A stretch of 64,000 nt of DNA, from contig NC_019892.1 in NCBI RefSeq assembly GCF_000242455.2, positions 1,488,001 to 1,552,000 on the forward strand, read 5' to 3'. The stretch comes from Singulisphaera acidiphila DSM 18658 (lineage in GTDB: Bacteria > Planctomycetota > Planctomycetia > Isosphaerales > Isosphaeraceae). Shown one piece after another: positions 55,343 through 63,873 of this stretch. The notes beneath the pieces were generated by a model. It was given only the letters and a program-made list of their open reading frames with translations. It ran no database searches and was not told the origin of the DNA. The translations under genes and the position numbers were made by a program. Position 1 is the stretch's first letter. Each line of letters starts with the position of its first letter.

Positions 55343-57025
55343 CTTGACTTTTGCCGTTTTGGGATACAAATGTGGCGAGCCTCCCTGGTGCAATGAGGGG
55401 TATGCACAGAGCCCTTCCTCGCACACAAGAAGGCCGCCATGACCAGTTTAACCGATCGGACTCGCGCGCGACTCTCCGTGAAGCAACTTCGCTTGCGGTT
55501 GCGGACCAACCGGCGGCGACAGGCTCGCAAGGCGCGGGCCACACGGCGAAGGCTCGAACGAATTCACGAGCAACTCCCCAAGCAGGTCCGCACCGTTCTT
55601 GACCCCCTCGAACCCGCCTTCTCGCGGGCGGCCCATCGCCGGTTCATCCTCCTGGCCCTGGCCGCGATCCTGACTCTGGGCGGACGCACGATCAACAACC
55701 TGCTCCGTGTCCTGGGCACCCTGGCGCCCGGGCACCCCAGCAGCTATCACCGCGTCTTCTCGCGCGACCGATGGTCGCTCGCCGCCCTGGCTCGCCGCTA
55801 CATCGCCACGGTCCTCGCCAGTTTCGTGCCGCACGGGCCGATCCTCCTGGCGGGTGACGACACAGTCACCGAGCATCCCGGCCCTCATGTCTACGGTAAG
55901 GGACGCCATCGCGACCCGGTTCGCTCGACTCACACCTACACCGCGTTCCGCTGGGGGCATAAGTGGGTCGTCTTGGCCCTGCTCGTCCCCGTCCCCTGGG
56001 CCACGCGACGCTGGGCCTTGCCGCTGTTGATCGCGCTGTATCGAACCAAGGAGGATAACGCGAAGTGCGGCCGACGGCACAAAACACCGCCCCAATTGCT
56101 CGGCCAGTTGGTTCGTGTCTTGATGCGATGGTTCCCTGATCGGACCCTGGTCGTCACCGCCGACGGCGGCTATGCGACCCACGAGTTGGCGGAACTGGCC
56201 GCACGGACCCCGAAGCGGCTGACCCTCGTCAGCTTGTTTTACCCCGATGCCAACCTGGTCGAGCCACCACCGCAATACGCGGGCCTGGGACGTCCTCGGG
56301 TTAAGGGAGCGAAGTTGCCCGGCCCGGCGGAAGTCGTCAAGGTGAGCCAGCAACGACAGGCCCTGGAAGTCGCCTGGTACGGCGGCGGCCGACGTCGTGT
56401 CGAGACCGTGACGGGGACCGGACTCTGGTACAAGGGAGGACGTCCCCTGGTGAACGTGCGCTGGGTCTTCGTCCACGACCGGGACGGCACGCACCGGGAT
56501 GGATATTTCTTCACGACCGACGCCACGATGAGCGTCACGTCGCTGATCGAGACCTACACCGCGCGGTGGAACATCGAGACCACCTTCGAGGAAATTCGCT
56601 CTTACCTCCGCATGGAGACGACGCGTGGCTGGAGTCGAGACACGGTCCTGCGCGTGGGTCCCTGCCTGTTCGGACTGTATACCCTGGTGACCTGGCTTTA
56701 CTCCCGATTGCCGAGACGCGGGTCGCGGGTCGGCGGCGTGGACTGGCCGGGCAAATGTGATGTAACGTTCTCGGATGCGATCACGGCGGTCCGCCGCTGG
56801 TTGTGGCTGGAATGGGTTTTGGCGATCCCTGGTGATCGCGTGGTGTTCCAAAAGCTCACGCCCGGATTCCGGCAACTCCTGCTCAACGGCCTTGCCCCCG
56901 CGGCCTGAACCCCCGCCAAGTCGCTTGCCACGCTCAAAAGCCCGGTCCGAGACGCCGTCGCAAGGGGTCTCCTCGGATCAGGGTGCGCGCTGGCACGACA
57001 AGGTCGTCAAAACGGCAAAAGTCAA
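55343..57025 (+). mobile_element. Insertion sequence, about 1.68 kb
   Basis: The ends share the inverted repeat TTGACTTTTGCCGTTTTG (18 bp; 55344-55361 and 57008-57025). ACTAAG occurs on both sides (55337-55342 and 57026-57031) as a target duplication; the exact duplication length could be six or seven bases. It contains one transposase gene and lies head-to-tail with a further IS starting immediately to the right. Confidence 0.85.
55439..56908 (+). CDS. DDE transposase (IS701/IS4-like)
   Basis: A 489-residue DDE transposase. LLAGDDTVTEHPGPHVYG has the first Asp, VVTADGGYATHEL the second and YTARWNIETTFEEIRSYL the Glu with the W-x-I-E pattern of the DDE_5/IS701-like group. A basic N-terminal region (RLRLRTNRRRQARKAR) is likely DNA-binding. 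The start lies 96 bp inside the left end. Intact. Confidence 0.85.
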   Translation: MTSLTDRTRARLSVKQLRLRLRTNRRRQARKARATRRRLERIHEQLPKQVRTVLDPLEPAFSRAAHRRFILLALAAILTLGGRTINNLLRVLGTLAPGHPSSYHRVFSRDRWSLAALARRYIATVLASFVPHGPILLAGDDTVTEHPGPHVYGKGRHRDPVRSTHTYTAFRWGHKWVVLALLVPVPWATRRWALPLLIALYRTKEDNAKCGRRHKTPPQLLGQLVRVLMRWFPDRTLVVTADGGYATHELAELAARTPKRLTLVSLFYPDANLVEPPPQYAGLGRPRVKGAKLPGPAEVVKVSQQRQALEVAWYGGGRRRVETVTGTGLWYKGGRPLVNVRWVFVHDRDGTHRDGYFFTTDATMSVTSLIETYTARWNIETTFEEIRSYLRMETTRGWSRDTVLRVGPCLFGLYTLVTWLYSRLPRRGSRVGGVDWPGKCDVTFSDAITAVRRWLWLEWVLAIPGDRVVFQKLTPGFRQLLLNGLAPAA

Positions 57026-57058
57026 ACTAAGTGGGTCCGCAAAAGGTTCCGCAGAGCG

Positions 57059-58522
57059 CTACGCCGCATTTTTCCCATACAGCCTGGTTTGCTCGCAATC
57101 GATCCGTTTTTCTATGAAGTCGTCCCATTGATCATTCAGGTAGGTTGCACGGAGATGGCGCATCGCTTGGGCACCCGAAACCGTCCAGCGCATTCCCGTT
57201 TGCTCCAGCCGATCTTTGACCAAGTGGCGGCATGCTCCTTCGGCCACGCCGCTACCAATCGGATAGCCAGCCTTCAGGTATTCGTCATACCGCAAATGCT
57301 CCCGGTTGTTCTCCAGGTAGGTGATCACCGACGTCAACGTCTTGCGACGCGAGCCTTTGAGCTGATGCTTGGCCAAGCGTTGGCGAAGTCCGCCGATGAC
57401 GTAGCCGACACGACCTTCGAGCAATCCTCGGAGTCGATCCGCGACGAATGCCTCCGCATCGTCGCTCCCTTCGGCGTGGAAGCAATGGGCCGCGGTCCAG
57501 AGCCGTTCCATCACATGAAACAGGTCCAAGATCCCCACCGCTTCCGGGAAGTAGACCCGTTGCGCTTCCCACAACGCGCGCTCACCGTCCATCACACAGA
57601 CCACCGGTCGGTCGTGGCCGACGTTGCGAAGCGTCAAGTCCTGGAACAGGGCGCAGAAGATTGCATCCTTGGCGCCGATCGGTTTGCCTTCGATGTCGCG
57701 GCTCATCTCGGCCCAGACGTGCTTATGAGTCGGCTCGGGGCGGTCGTCGCTGCAACGGTCGCGAAGTACCTCATCAAGGACGTCATTAGGGGTCCGCACG
57801 AACGGCTTGATGCTGTAAACCGCACCGACGCAGGCCATCTGTTTCTTGTTCGCCTTCTCCCCCTTGGTGCGGCGATGGTGGGGCTTGGGGCCCTCCTGGG
57901 GCGGGCGACGCATTGGGATCCCCTTGCCATCGGCGGTGACCACCAGGATCGGCCCTTCGTCCACGGCCGGCGGCGGCTCGATCGCCTCCCGGAACGGGAC
58001 CACGGAGCCGGCCATCTCCTGGCTCATGCGTTCGAGGGTATGCACGCCGAGTCGCAGGCGGAGCAAGGTCTGGAGCGATTCGGCCGCCTCGGCGAACGAT
58101 CCCTTGAGGCCAAACCTCTGGGCCCAATCCTCGATGACATAAGAGAAATCACCTCCGGGCAGGCCGAGCGATTCGTCGAGCGGAGCACGTTCGATCCTTT
58201 GTCCCTCGCGGGTGCCGTAGACCACGCGAGGGCTAGTAAGTTCACCAAAGATCGCAACGTAGCGGCGATCATGCTTCTGAGGGAGTCGTTGGACCACCGT
58301 TCGGCCGTCAACGGTCCCGGCCGTCGTTCCGAGGTCCCCGTCGCCGTGGTGTGCGATGAAGAGATTCAAGAGGGTCAATCCGAGATCGAGCAATTGCGCC
58401 ATGAGATCGCGTTCGACCTGATGGATCCGCCAAGCGGCTGCGGCGGCCGAGTGAACTGATTCAATCAGTTGATTGAGTTGGACTTGAGCCTTGAGGAGAG
58501 CCTGCTCTTGATTCATGATCAT
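57059..58522 (-). CDS. ISKra4-family transposase
   Basis: A 487-residue transposase. VVTADGKGIPMRR, VVCVMDGERALW (with DLFHVMERLW after it) and the C-terminal GYPIGSGVAEGACRHLVKDRLEQTGMRW are the marks of ISKra4 (the last block holds the Glu). ATG 58522 is chosen because an AAGGGA ribosome site precedes it; the frame is open to 58597. The left end must lie near 57032, next to the upstream IS duplication; the right end could not be fixed. Looks intact. Confidence 0.88.
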   Translation of the reverse strand: MIMNQEQALLKAQVQLNQLIESVHSAAAAAWRIHQVERDLMAQLLDLGLTLLNLFIAHHGDGDLGTTAGTVDGRTVVQRLPQKHDRRYVAIFGELTSPRVVYGTREGQRIERAPLDESLGLPGGDFSYVIEDWAQRFGLKGSFAEAAESLQTLLRLRLGVHTLERMSQEMAGSVVPFREAIEPPPAVDEGPILVVTADGKGIPMRRPPQEGPKPHHRRTKGEKANKKQMACVGAVYSIKPFVRTPNDVLDEVLRDRCSDDRPEPTHKHVWAEMSRDIEGKPIGAKDAIFCALFQDLTLRNVGHDRPVVCVMDGERALWEAQRVYFPEAVGILDLFHVMERLWTAAHCFHAEGSDDAEAFVADRLRGLLEGRVGYVIGGLRQRLAKHQLKGSRRKTLTSVITYLENNREHLRYDEYLKAGYPIGSGVAEGACRHLVKDRLEQTGMRWTVSGAQAMRHLRATYLNDQWDDFIEKRIDCEQTRLYGKNAA

Positions 58523-58661
58523 GGCGGTTCCCTTGGTCGGGGAGAACATTCTGGTGTGGTAACCGATGTTCTGCCGCAAGGGAGCCATTTTTTTCATCCC
58601 CTATCGTCGTAAAGTGTTGACAGAGAACAAAGTCAACAGAGCGGGCGGCGGGTTACACCCA

Positions 58662-58901
58662 ATGAAATACGATTCTACGTTTCTTGGCTGGGGAATAATG
58701 GCCATTGTCGGCGCATTGATCCAGTTTTTCTTCACCGATGCGATCCTCAAAATCAACAAAAGGATTATCCCGAAAGCTTCGTATGAACTAATAGGCCGAT
58801 TTGTGCCATTCACGCCAGGCGTCCTGCGTAGAGTGAGTGTAGTGGCACTGGTTCTAGGAGTCATCTTTCTTTTTCTTGCCCTTTACTATCCAGAAGAATG
58901 A
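58662..58901 (+). CDS. Small membrane protein
   Basis: A 79-residue protein with two membrane helices (IMAIVGALIQFFFT and VSVVALVLGVIFLFLALYY) joined by a basic loop. No family is recognised. ATG 58662 starts after a GCGGGTT segment without a clear ribosome site; earlier in-frame codons overlap the ISKra4 end and are not family-like. Confidence 0.45.
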   Translation: MKYDSTFLGWGIMAIVGALIQFFFTDAILKINKRIIPKASYELIGRFVPFTPGVLRRVSVVALVLGVIFLFLALYYPEE

Positions 58902-59556
58902 GCAATTGCATTGCCCCGCGATCGTAGAAGCGTCAATTCTCTTGTAGAGTCAACGCGATCTGTGTTTTTTGCTGCTCGGTCCGAATTCGGCAGTGAGATT
59001 TGCATGTTTCGATAAATGTAGTTGTTGTGCCCAACTGTATTCGCATGGCAGCAACAACATCATGAATTTTTGAGCGTGAAAACATGTCTGCAGGGAGGCT
59101 GTCAGTCGCAGCGGAAGCAGCCTGCACGACGTTTCTCGAGACTCTAATAGTACTCCGTTACGTTTCCGGCACGTATTTGCACGAGTGCGTGATATTGAAA
59201 CTCTTGAATCCTTGGGCCCTCAAGCTTTACGACGGATGATATGGATGCAATCGCCACCATGTTGTCATTCGGCATACGCCATAAAGCCTGATATCGCCTG
59301 AGTTTGCTCGAGACGAAGCTCGATCGAGTTCTCAAAATGGTTGAAGGAGGCGAGAAGGCGCCGGGGCGGTGACCCACGAACGCTTTTGGCCGGAACGACC
59401 GCGCGTAGGGTGGCGCTTGCCCGCTCAAGCGGTTATCGCCCAGGGGGTCCCAGAGTGTGCGATCGGGCCGTCCCCGACCCCCGGACTTCCGGCCTGCACA
59501 CAAAGGCCCGAGAACCGATCCCAGCCAGTCGATGTGGGTAACGCGGGGGGCCTGCT
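58902..59556. other. Intergenic region, no gene recognised
   Basis: Short frames on both strands; the - strand frame from 59569 reads as a mosaic without family support. No repeat or IS end could be fixed, although this may include the right end of the neighbouring IS. The first 250 bases are AT-richer than the surroundings. Confidence 0.35.
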
Positions 59557-60048
59557 CTACTTCCGCCACTCGACTTCGGCCGATTGGCCGAAGCTCTCTT
59601 CCACCTCAACCCGCATGACCCGAGGCAATGCGAGTCCTCGCGAGGTCAGGGCTTCGCGGAGCCGGCCGGCGATGTAGTTGGCCAGAAGCTCGGCCGTGGT
59701 GTTGGCGATGGGCAGGAGGGCGCACTCGTTGCGAGGGAAACTCCAGTAGCGATCCTGGTAGCGGACCCGCCAGTTCGGTCCATCGTCCTCGAGGAGGATC
59801 TGGGTGCTCTCGGTGGGCAGGAGCATCCGGTGGTCGAGTTCGTCGGTGATCGCGTGTGTCAGGTCTTTGAGGGCGATGAAGTCGAAAACGTAGTGGTTCT
59901 GATCGAGGTCGTCTTCCACTTCGACGGCCACGCGGTAGTTATGGCCGTGGATCCGCTCGCACTGGTCGCCGAGGTAGGTGATGAAGTGCCCCGAGCAGAA
60001 GACCAGGTAATCCTTGCTGACGCGGACCTTGTAGCGGGAATCGGACAC
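59557..60048 (-). CDS. 6-pyruvoyl-tetrahydropterin synthase/QueD-like protein
   Basis: A 163-residue protein of the PTPS/QueD family. Zinc ligands appear as FCSGHF (His about 20) and CERIHGHNY (two His about 34-36), with the catalytic DELDHRML near 70. It should act on dihydroneopterin triphosphate or a related pterin. Its place at the end of an H4MPT operon suggests pterin synthesis for tetrahydromethanopterin rather than queuosine. Confidence 0.85.
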   Translation of the reverse strand: MSDSRYKVRVSKDYLVFCSGHFITYLGDQCERIHGHNYRVAVEVEDDLDQNHYVFDFIALKDLTHAITDELDHRMLLPTESTQILLEDDGPNWRVRYQDRYWSFPRNECALLPIANTTAELLANYIAGRLREALTSRGLALPRVMRVEVEESFGQSAEVEWRK

Positions 60049-60091
60049 GACCGTGAAACTCCCTTTTTGGGACTGCGTTCAAACGACTCAA

Positions 60092-60982
60092 TCAATCAAT
60101 TGACCAGGCCGTGGCCCCGGCGGGTCTCGGCAGCCTGATTGTCCCATCTCGGAGAGCGGCGAACAAGGCGGCCGCAATCAGGTCGGCGGTTGCCCCTGGG
60201 TTCCGCGAGTGCCCTTCCTCGCGGAGCCAGCCGTCGAACGTCTCACAGAGCGAGCGGCCGGTGGGGGTGTCGGGCCAGCCGGCGGTGAGGACTTCGGCCG
60301 CACGCTGCGCGGCCTGGCGGGCTTCGGCATTTCCTCGCTTACGGGCGATCAGGCTGTCAGGCCGGTTCGCCAGAACCGTGAGATAGGCCGAGACGATGGC
60401 CGTCTCGAGCGGACGCGCTTCGGCCAGGGCCGCTCGCAAGGCGGGGAGAGCAAGGTCGAACATGTCTGCGAATTGATTTGCATATTGGGCGGCCACGAGG
60501 TCGCGGTCGGCGGCCAGCCGCATGGCTTCGACCAAGGTCACGCTCGGCTCATCGGCCACGTCCTGGTCCGGGGCCGATCCGAGCCCGCCGGGCCGGGCGT
60601 GGCGGATCGCTCGATAGACGAGCCGGGTGTCGGCGATGGTGGTCGACTCGAGGACGTTGGGCACGCCCTCCTGGAGCGAACGATCCTCCGGAACGGCGGC
60701 CAGGGGGGCGAAAAGGAGGATCATCCCGAGGTTGGTGTTGGTCGCCACGACGCGGCAGGTCGCCTCCACGGCCTCGAGAATCGAAGCGCCGACGCCAATC
60801 TCCCGGGCCCGATCGAGTGGCGCGGCAATCACGGAGGCGCTGAGGAGGAAATCCACGAAGTTGGCATCGACGAACCCACGTCCCGGGTAAACGTTCCCCG
60901 GCTTCCGCGCGGAGACTTCCAACAGGCAGGCGATCTGTGCGAGTTGCCCCGGGCTGAGGGACGAGGCGTTTGAGGGCGTCAT
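60092..60982 (-). CDS. CitG-like triphosphoribosyl-dephospho-CoA synthase family protein
   Basis: A 296-residue protein of the CitG/MdcB family, LLEVSARKPGNVYPGRGFVD at the start, and the ATNTNLGMILLFAPLA and RNPGATADLIAAALFAAL blocks. True CitG makes the citrate-lyase prosthetic group precursor, but homologues are regular members of bacterial H4MPT clusters, with unknown role in the cofactor path. No citrate lyase is near. It overlaps the ATP-grasp gene by 4 nt and ends 43 bp before the PTPS gene. Confidence 0.8.
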   Translation of the reverse strand: MTPSNASSLSPGQLAQIACLLEVSARKPGNVYPGRGFVDANFVDFLLSASVIAAPLDRAREIGVGASILEAVEATCRVVATNTNLGMILLFAPLAAVPEDRSLQEGVPNVLESTTIADTRLVYRAIRHARPGGLGSAPDQDVADEPSVTLVEAMRLAADRDLVAAQYANQFADMFDLALPALRAALAEARPLETAIVSAYLTVLANRPDSLIARKRGNAEARQAAQRAAEVLTAGWPDTPTGRSLCETFDGWLREEGHSRNPGATADLIAAALFAALRDGTIRLPRPAGATAWSID

Positions 60983-61890
60983 CGCTGGGCATCTCTCAAA
61001 TGGAGGAGGATTTCCGAGGCCACGTCGACGCCCGTCGTCCCGGCCAGGGCACGCCAGCCGGGCACGGCGTTGACCTCGAGGATGAGCAGACGGCCGCGAT
61101 CGAGATCCGGCAGCAGGTCGATCCCGGCCATCTCGGTGCCGACGGCCTTGGCCGCGCTGAGGGCCAGTTGCTCGGCTTCCGGCTCGAGCGAGCAGAGCTC
61201 AGGGCGACCGCCGAGCGAGACGTTGGTCCGCCAGTCGGAGCCGGCGGCGTGGCGACGGATCGCGCCCAGGATCCGGCCGCCGAGGACGAACGCGCGGAGA
61301 TCGTAGCCGGGGTGACGAATCGTACTTTGAACATAAATGACGGCACCGAGCCGTTCCAGGGTGTGGAACGTTCGCCGGGCCAGTTCGAGGTCGGAGACCC
61401 GGACCAGCCCCCGTCCTTCCGAGCCGAAGAGCGGCTTGACCACCACGTCACCACCGAGCCGCTCGAAGGCCGCGAGCGCTTCCGTGGCCGATTCGCCCGT
61501 CCAGGTTGGTGGTACGGCAAGGCCGGCGGCGTCAAGTCGGGCCAGCGCGAGGTACTTGTCGACCGCCACCTCCACCGCGCGTGGCGGGTTGAGGACGGGA
61601 ACGCCGAGGGCCTCGAGCCGGTGGAGGGCGTCCATCCGGAAGACCACCTGCTCGAGGGTTCCGGGGGGCATCATCCGCACGAGCACGCCGTCGACCTGGC
61701 CGAGGTCGATTCCGTCTGCCTCCACGCGCGACCGGCCCGCGCCCACGTGGCCGACGACCCGGGGGAACGAGACCGCGTCCAGCCGGATGTGGAGCGTCTC
61801 GGCCGCTCGACGAAGGTCCTGGACGTGCCAGCCGAAGCCCGAGACGAGTGCGACCAAATGTGGCGACGAGGCGGTGCTCCGGGTACTCAC
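60979..61890 (-). CDS. RimK-type ATP-grasp ligase (MptN-like)
   Basis: A 303-residue ATP-grasp protein. VAVDKYLALARLDAAGLAVPPTW starts the ATP-grasp domain, DVVVKPLFGSEGRGLVRV is the lysine-glycine loop and LLILEVNAVPGWRAL the metal-binding strand. RimK/MptN-type enzymes add glutamate to tetrahydromethanopterin; a glutamylation of H4MPT or methylofuran is inferred. It overlaps mch and the CitG-like gene by 4 nt each. Confidence 0.83.
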   Translation of the reverse strand: MSTRSTASSPHLVALVSGFGWHVQDLRRAAETLHIRLDAVSFPRVVGHVGAGRSRVEADGIDLGQVDGVLVRMMPPGTLEQVVFRMDALHRLEALGVPVLNPPRAVEVAVDKYLALARLDAAGLAVPPTWTGESATEALAAFERLGGDVVVKPLFGSEGRGLVRVSDLELARRTFHTLERLGAVIYVQSTIRHPGYDLRAFVLGGRILGAIRRHAAGSDWRTNVSLGGRPELCSLEPEAEQLALSAAKAVGTEMAGIDLLPDLDRGRLLILEVNAVPGWRALAGTTGVDVASEILLHLRDAQR

Positions 61891-62831
61891 GAGAAGAACG
61901 AGCGGACCATGACGTCGGTCGCAACCTGGCCGAAGACGTGAACCCGACCGGTCTCGAGGTTCTGGAAGACGACCTCGGCCGGGCTGAACAGGTGGGGATC
62001 GACGGCATAGAAGTCGTTATGGTACTTCGCGAAGATCACCGCGAACGGCTCGCCGTGGTCGTGCGAGGCGGACGAAGGGACTTTGGCCCCGATCGCCTCG
62101 AGGCTGGCGTCATCCCCTCGGACGTACAGGACGACGCGGGCCCCATAGAGGATCGCGTCGTTGGTCCGGCCGATCGCGGCCAGGTCGTTCGCCGCGACCG
62201 GCGGCAGTGGGGCTGACCCGCAGGCTGACTCGATCCGGGACATGTCGAAACCAAGCTCGGCAAGTTTGTGCAAGGCGGTCTCGACCGATCGCGCAACGAT
62301 CTGCACTCCGCCCGCGATGCTCGCCGTCGGCGCAACCAGGAGCGTCAGATCGGTCGGGGCGACCCGGCAAGCCGCGGCGATCTTGGCGACCACGGCGGGG
62401 GTCGGTTTCTTGCGTGTTTCGAGGACTCCCACCACCGCCTTGGCCGACTCGCCTGCATTGATCTTCGCGAAGATCGGCTCGTCCCCCTTTGCCGCACGCA
62501 TCGGGCCCGAGCCCATCGCGAAGAACTTCTCCTCGCTGATCGCCCAGCCGGCATACTGGCTCGCCAGGCAGGCGCGGACGGGATGGTCGGTGACCACCTG
62601 CACCACGGGGCAAGCCCGCCCCGCCACGTCCCCCGGCACGATCGTCACCTCGGCCAGGTTGGCCAGGCAGACGCGGGCCAGGTCGAGACCGGCCTGCAAG
62701 CCGCCCGGAACGTCGAGTCCGCAGTCGATGAACCGTCCCCCCCCTTCGATCGGATGGAGGGCGACCTTCCGCTCCTCGGCGCGAGCGAGAAGTTCTTCAA
62801 CCACCTTGAGCGATCGTTCATTGAGATTCAT
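61887..62831 (-). CDS. mch: Methenyl-H4MPT cyclohydrolase
   Basis: A 314-residue protein matching Mch, which converts methenyl-H4MPT to formyl-H4MPT. Key blocks are GGRFIDCGLDVPGGLQAG, YAGWAISEEKFFAMGSGPMRA, TDLTLLVAPTASIAGGVQIVAR and GRTNDAILYG. ATG 62831 has GGGAG upstream; the frame is open further but runs into fhcC in another phase. Length is close to archaeal and methylotroph Mch (about 315-320). Overlaps the ATP-grasp gene by 4 nt. Confidence 0.95.
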   Translation of the reverse strand: MNLNERSLKVVEELLARAEERKVALHPIEGGGRFIDCGLDVPGGLQAGLDLARVCLANLAEVTIVPGDVAGRACPVVQVVTDHPVRACLASQYAGWAISEEKFFAMGSGPMRAAKGDEPIFAKINAGESAKAVVGVLETRKKPTPAVVAKIAAACRVAPTDLTLLVAPTASIAGGVQIVARSVETALHKLAELGFDMSRIESACGSAPLPPVAANDLAAIGRTNDAILYGARVVLYVRGDDASLEAIGAKVPSSASHDHGEPFAVIFAKYHNDFYAVDPHLFSPAEVVFQNLETGRVHVFGQVATDVMVRSFFS

Positions 62832-62860
62832 CGTCAGACTCCCGGCCAAGCCGAAGCCAC

Positions 62861-63691
62861 TCACGGCCCGACCCAGATTTCTCCCTGACCCCGCTGGGCC
62901 AAGTCCCCATTGTACCGTGCGAGCGGGCCTGAGAAAGCGGAGTCCGGCACCGGGAACCCCCACTGCCGCAATTGGCGGAGATAGATCGTCAGGAACGGCG
63001 GCCGTGACCTTCCGCTTGGGACGAACGTCGGCAAGAGCCATCGCTCGTTCGTGCCGTCGCCCTCGCCTTCGAAGAAGGCCAAGGTCCCGCGCTTCATCCC
63101 CGCCCCTGGAAAGTCGCCGACCGGCCCAAACGCGAAGATCGATCCGGCAATCATTCCCCGCCCGAGTCCGTCGCCCGCTGATCCCGCCACGGCGATCAGC
63201 CCGCGGCGCATCGCCAGCCCCGCGTCCTCACCGATCGCCCCCTCAACCAGGATGACCCCCTCCCTCATACCCAGGCGGCTCCCCGGATAGGCGGCACCGA
63301 GGAATCGGCCGGCCCCTCCTCGAATTTTGAGGACGCCCCCGCGCATCTCGGCGCCGGCCCAATCGCCGACGGTTCCCTGAACCTCGATCCGGCCCCCCGT
63401 CATTTCGGCCCCGAGCTCGGCCCCCACGTCCCCTCGGATCGTCAGCGTCCCCGTGCTCATGCCCTGTCCCAGCCGATCAACCTGGCGGAGGTCCCCTTCG
63501 AGGGTGACATGCCCGTCCTCAGCACTTCCTTCAATCGCGAACAACTCCCCCAACTCTGCTTCGGCGTTGCCGAGACTCACCTTGCTCCGACCAATATCCG
63601 CGGCTGACAACGATGCCAGCCTCTCGGGTGCGAGCCCCTCGGCTTCGATGGTGAGACTCGTCGTTCCTCGCCAATGCAAGTTCAAAGCCAT
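62861..63691 (-). CDS. fhcC: Formyltransferase/hydrolase complex subunit C
   Basis: A 276-residue protein homologous to FwdC/FmdC of archaeal formylmethanofuran dehydrogenase and to FhcC of methylotrophs. A glutamate-synthase-like beta-helix made of G-x3-G-x2-M repeats (GAEMTGGRIEVQG, GAEMRGGVLKIRG, RLGMREGVILVEG, GRGMIAGSIFAFG) fills the middle. The complex moves a formyl group from H4MPT to methylofuran and hydrolyses it to formate. It precedes mch by 29 nt. The other subunits are presumably beyond the window. Confidence 0.93.
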   Translation of the reverse strand: MALNLHWRGTTSLTIEAEGLAPERLASLSAADIGRSKVSLGNAEAELGELFAIEGSAEDGHVTLEGDLRQVDRLGQGMSTGTLTIRGDVGAELGAEMTGGRIEVQGTVGDWAGAEMRGGVLKIRGGAGRFLGAAYPGSRLGMREGVILVEGAIGEDAGLAMRRGLIAVAGSAGDGLGRGMIAGSIFAFGPVGDFPGAGMKRGTLAFFEGEGDGTNERWLLPTFVPSGRSRPPFLTIYLRQLRQWGFPVPDSAFSGPLARYNGDLAQRGQGEIWVGP

Positions 63692-63809
63692 CCGATGATC
63701 CTTGGGAGAGGGGATTTAATGGTAGGTGTATGAAAAATGGACGTGTTGATGGGATTCGATGCTTTGGAATTGTTGGATGTTTTGTCTTGTTTGTTTCGTG
63801 GTTGGTAAC

Positions 63810-63841
63810 GCGACACCTCGCCCCTTGTGGTGAGGTGTCGC
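63810..63841. terminator. Hairpin between upstream gene and fhcC
   Basis: GCGACACCTC and GAGGTGTCGC form a ten-pair stem with a 12-base loop. It lies 32 nt after the upstream gene's stop and about 120 nt before fhcC. No T-run follows on either strand, so it may be a processing site or attenuator rather than an intrinsic terminator. Confidence 0.45.
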
Positions 63842-63873
63842 ATTGCCGGCACTCTTCTGGCGGGTGTCCCAAC

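Noticed and set aside
59144..59569. 141-codon - strand frame before the PTPS gene
   Set aside because: Reads as unrelated segments with no known domain, no ribosome site and poor coding character.
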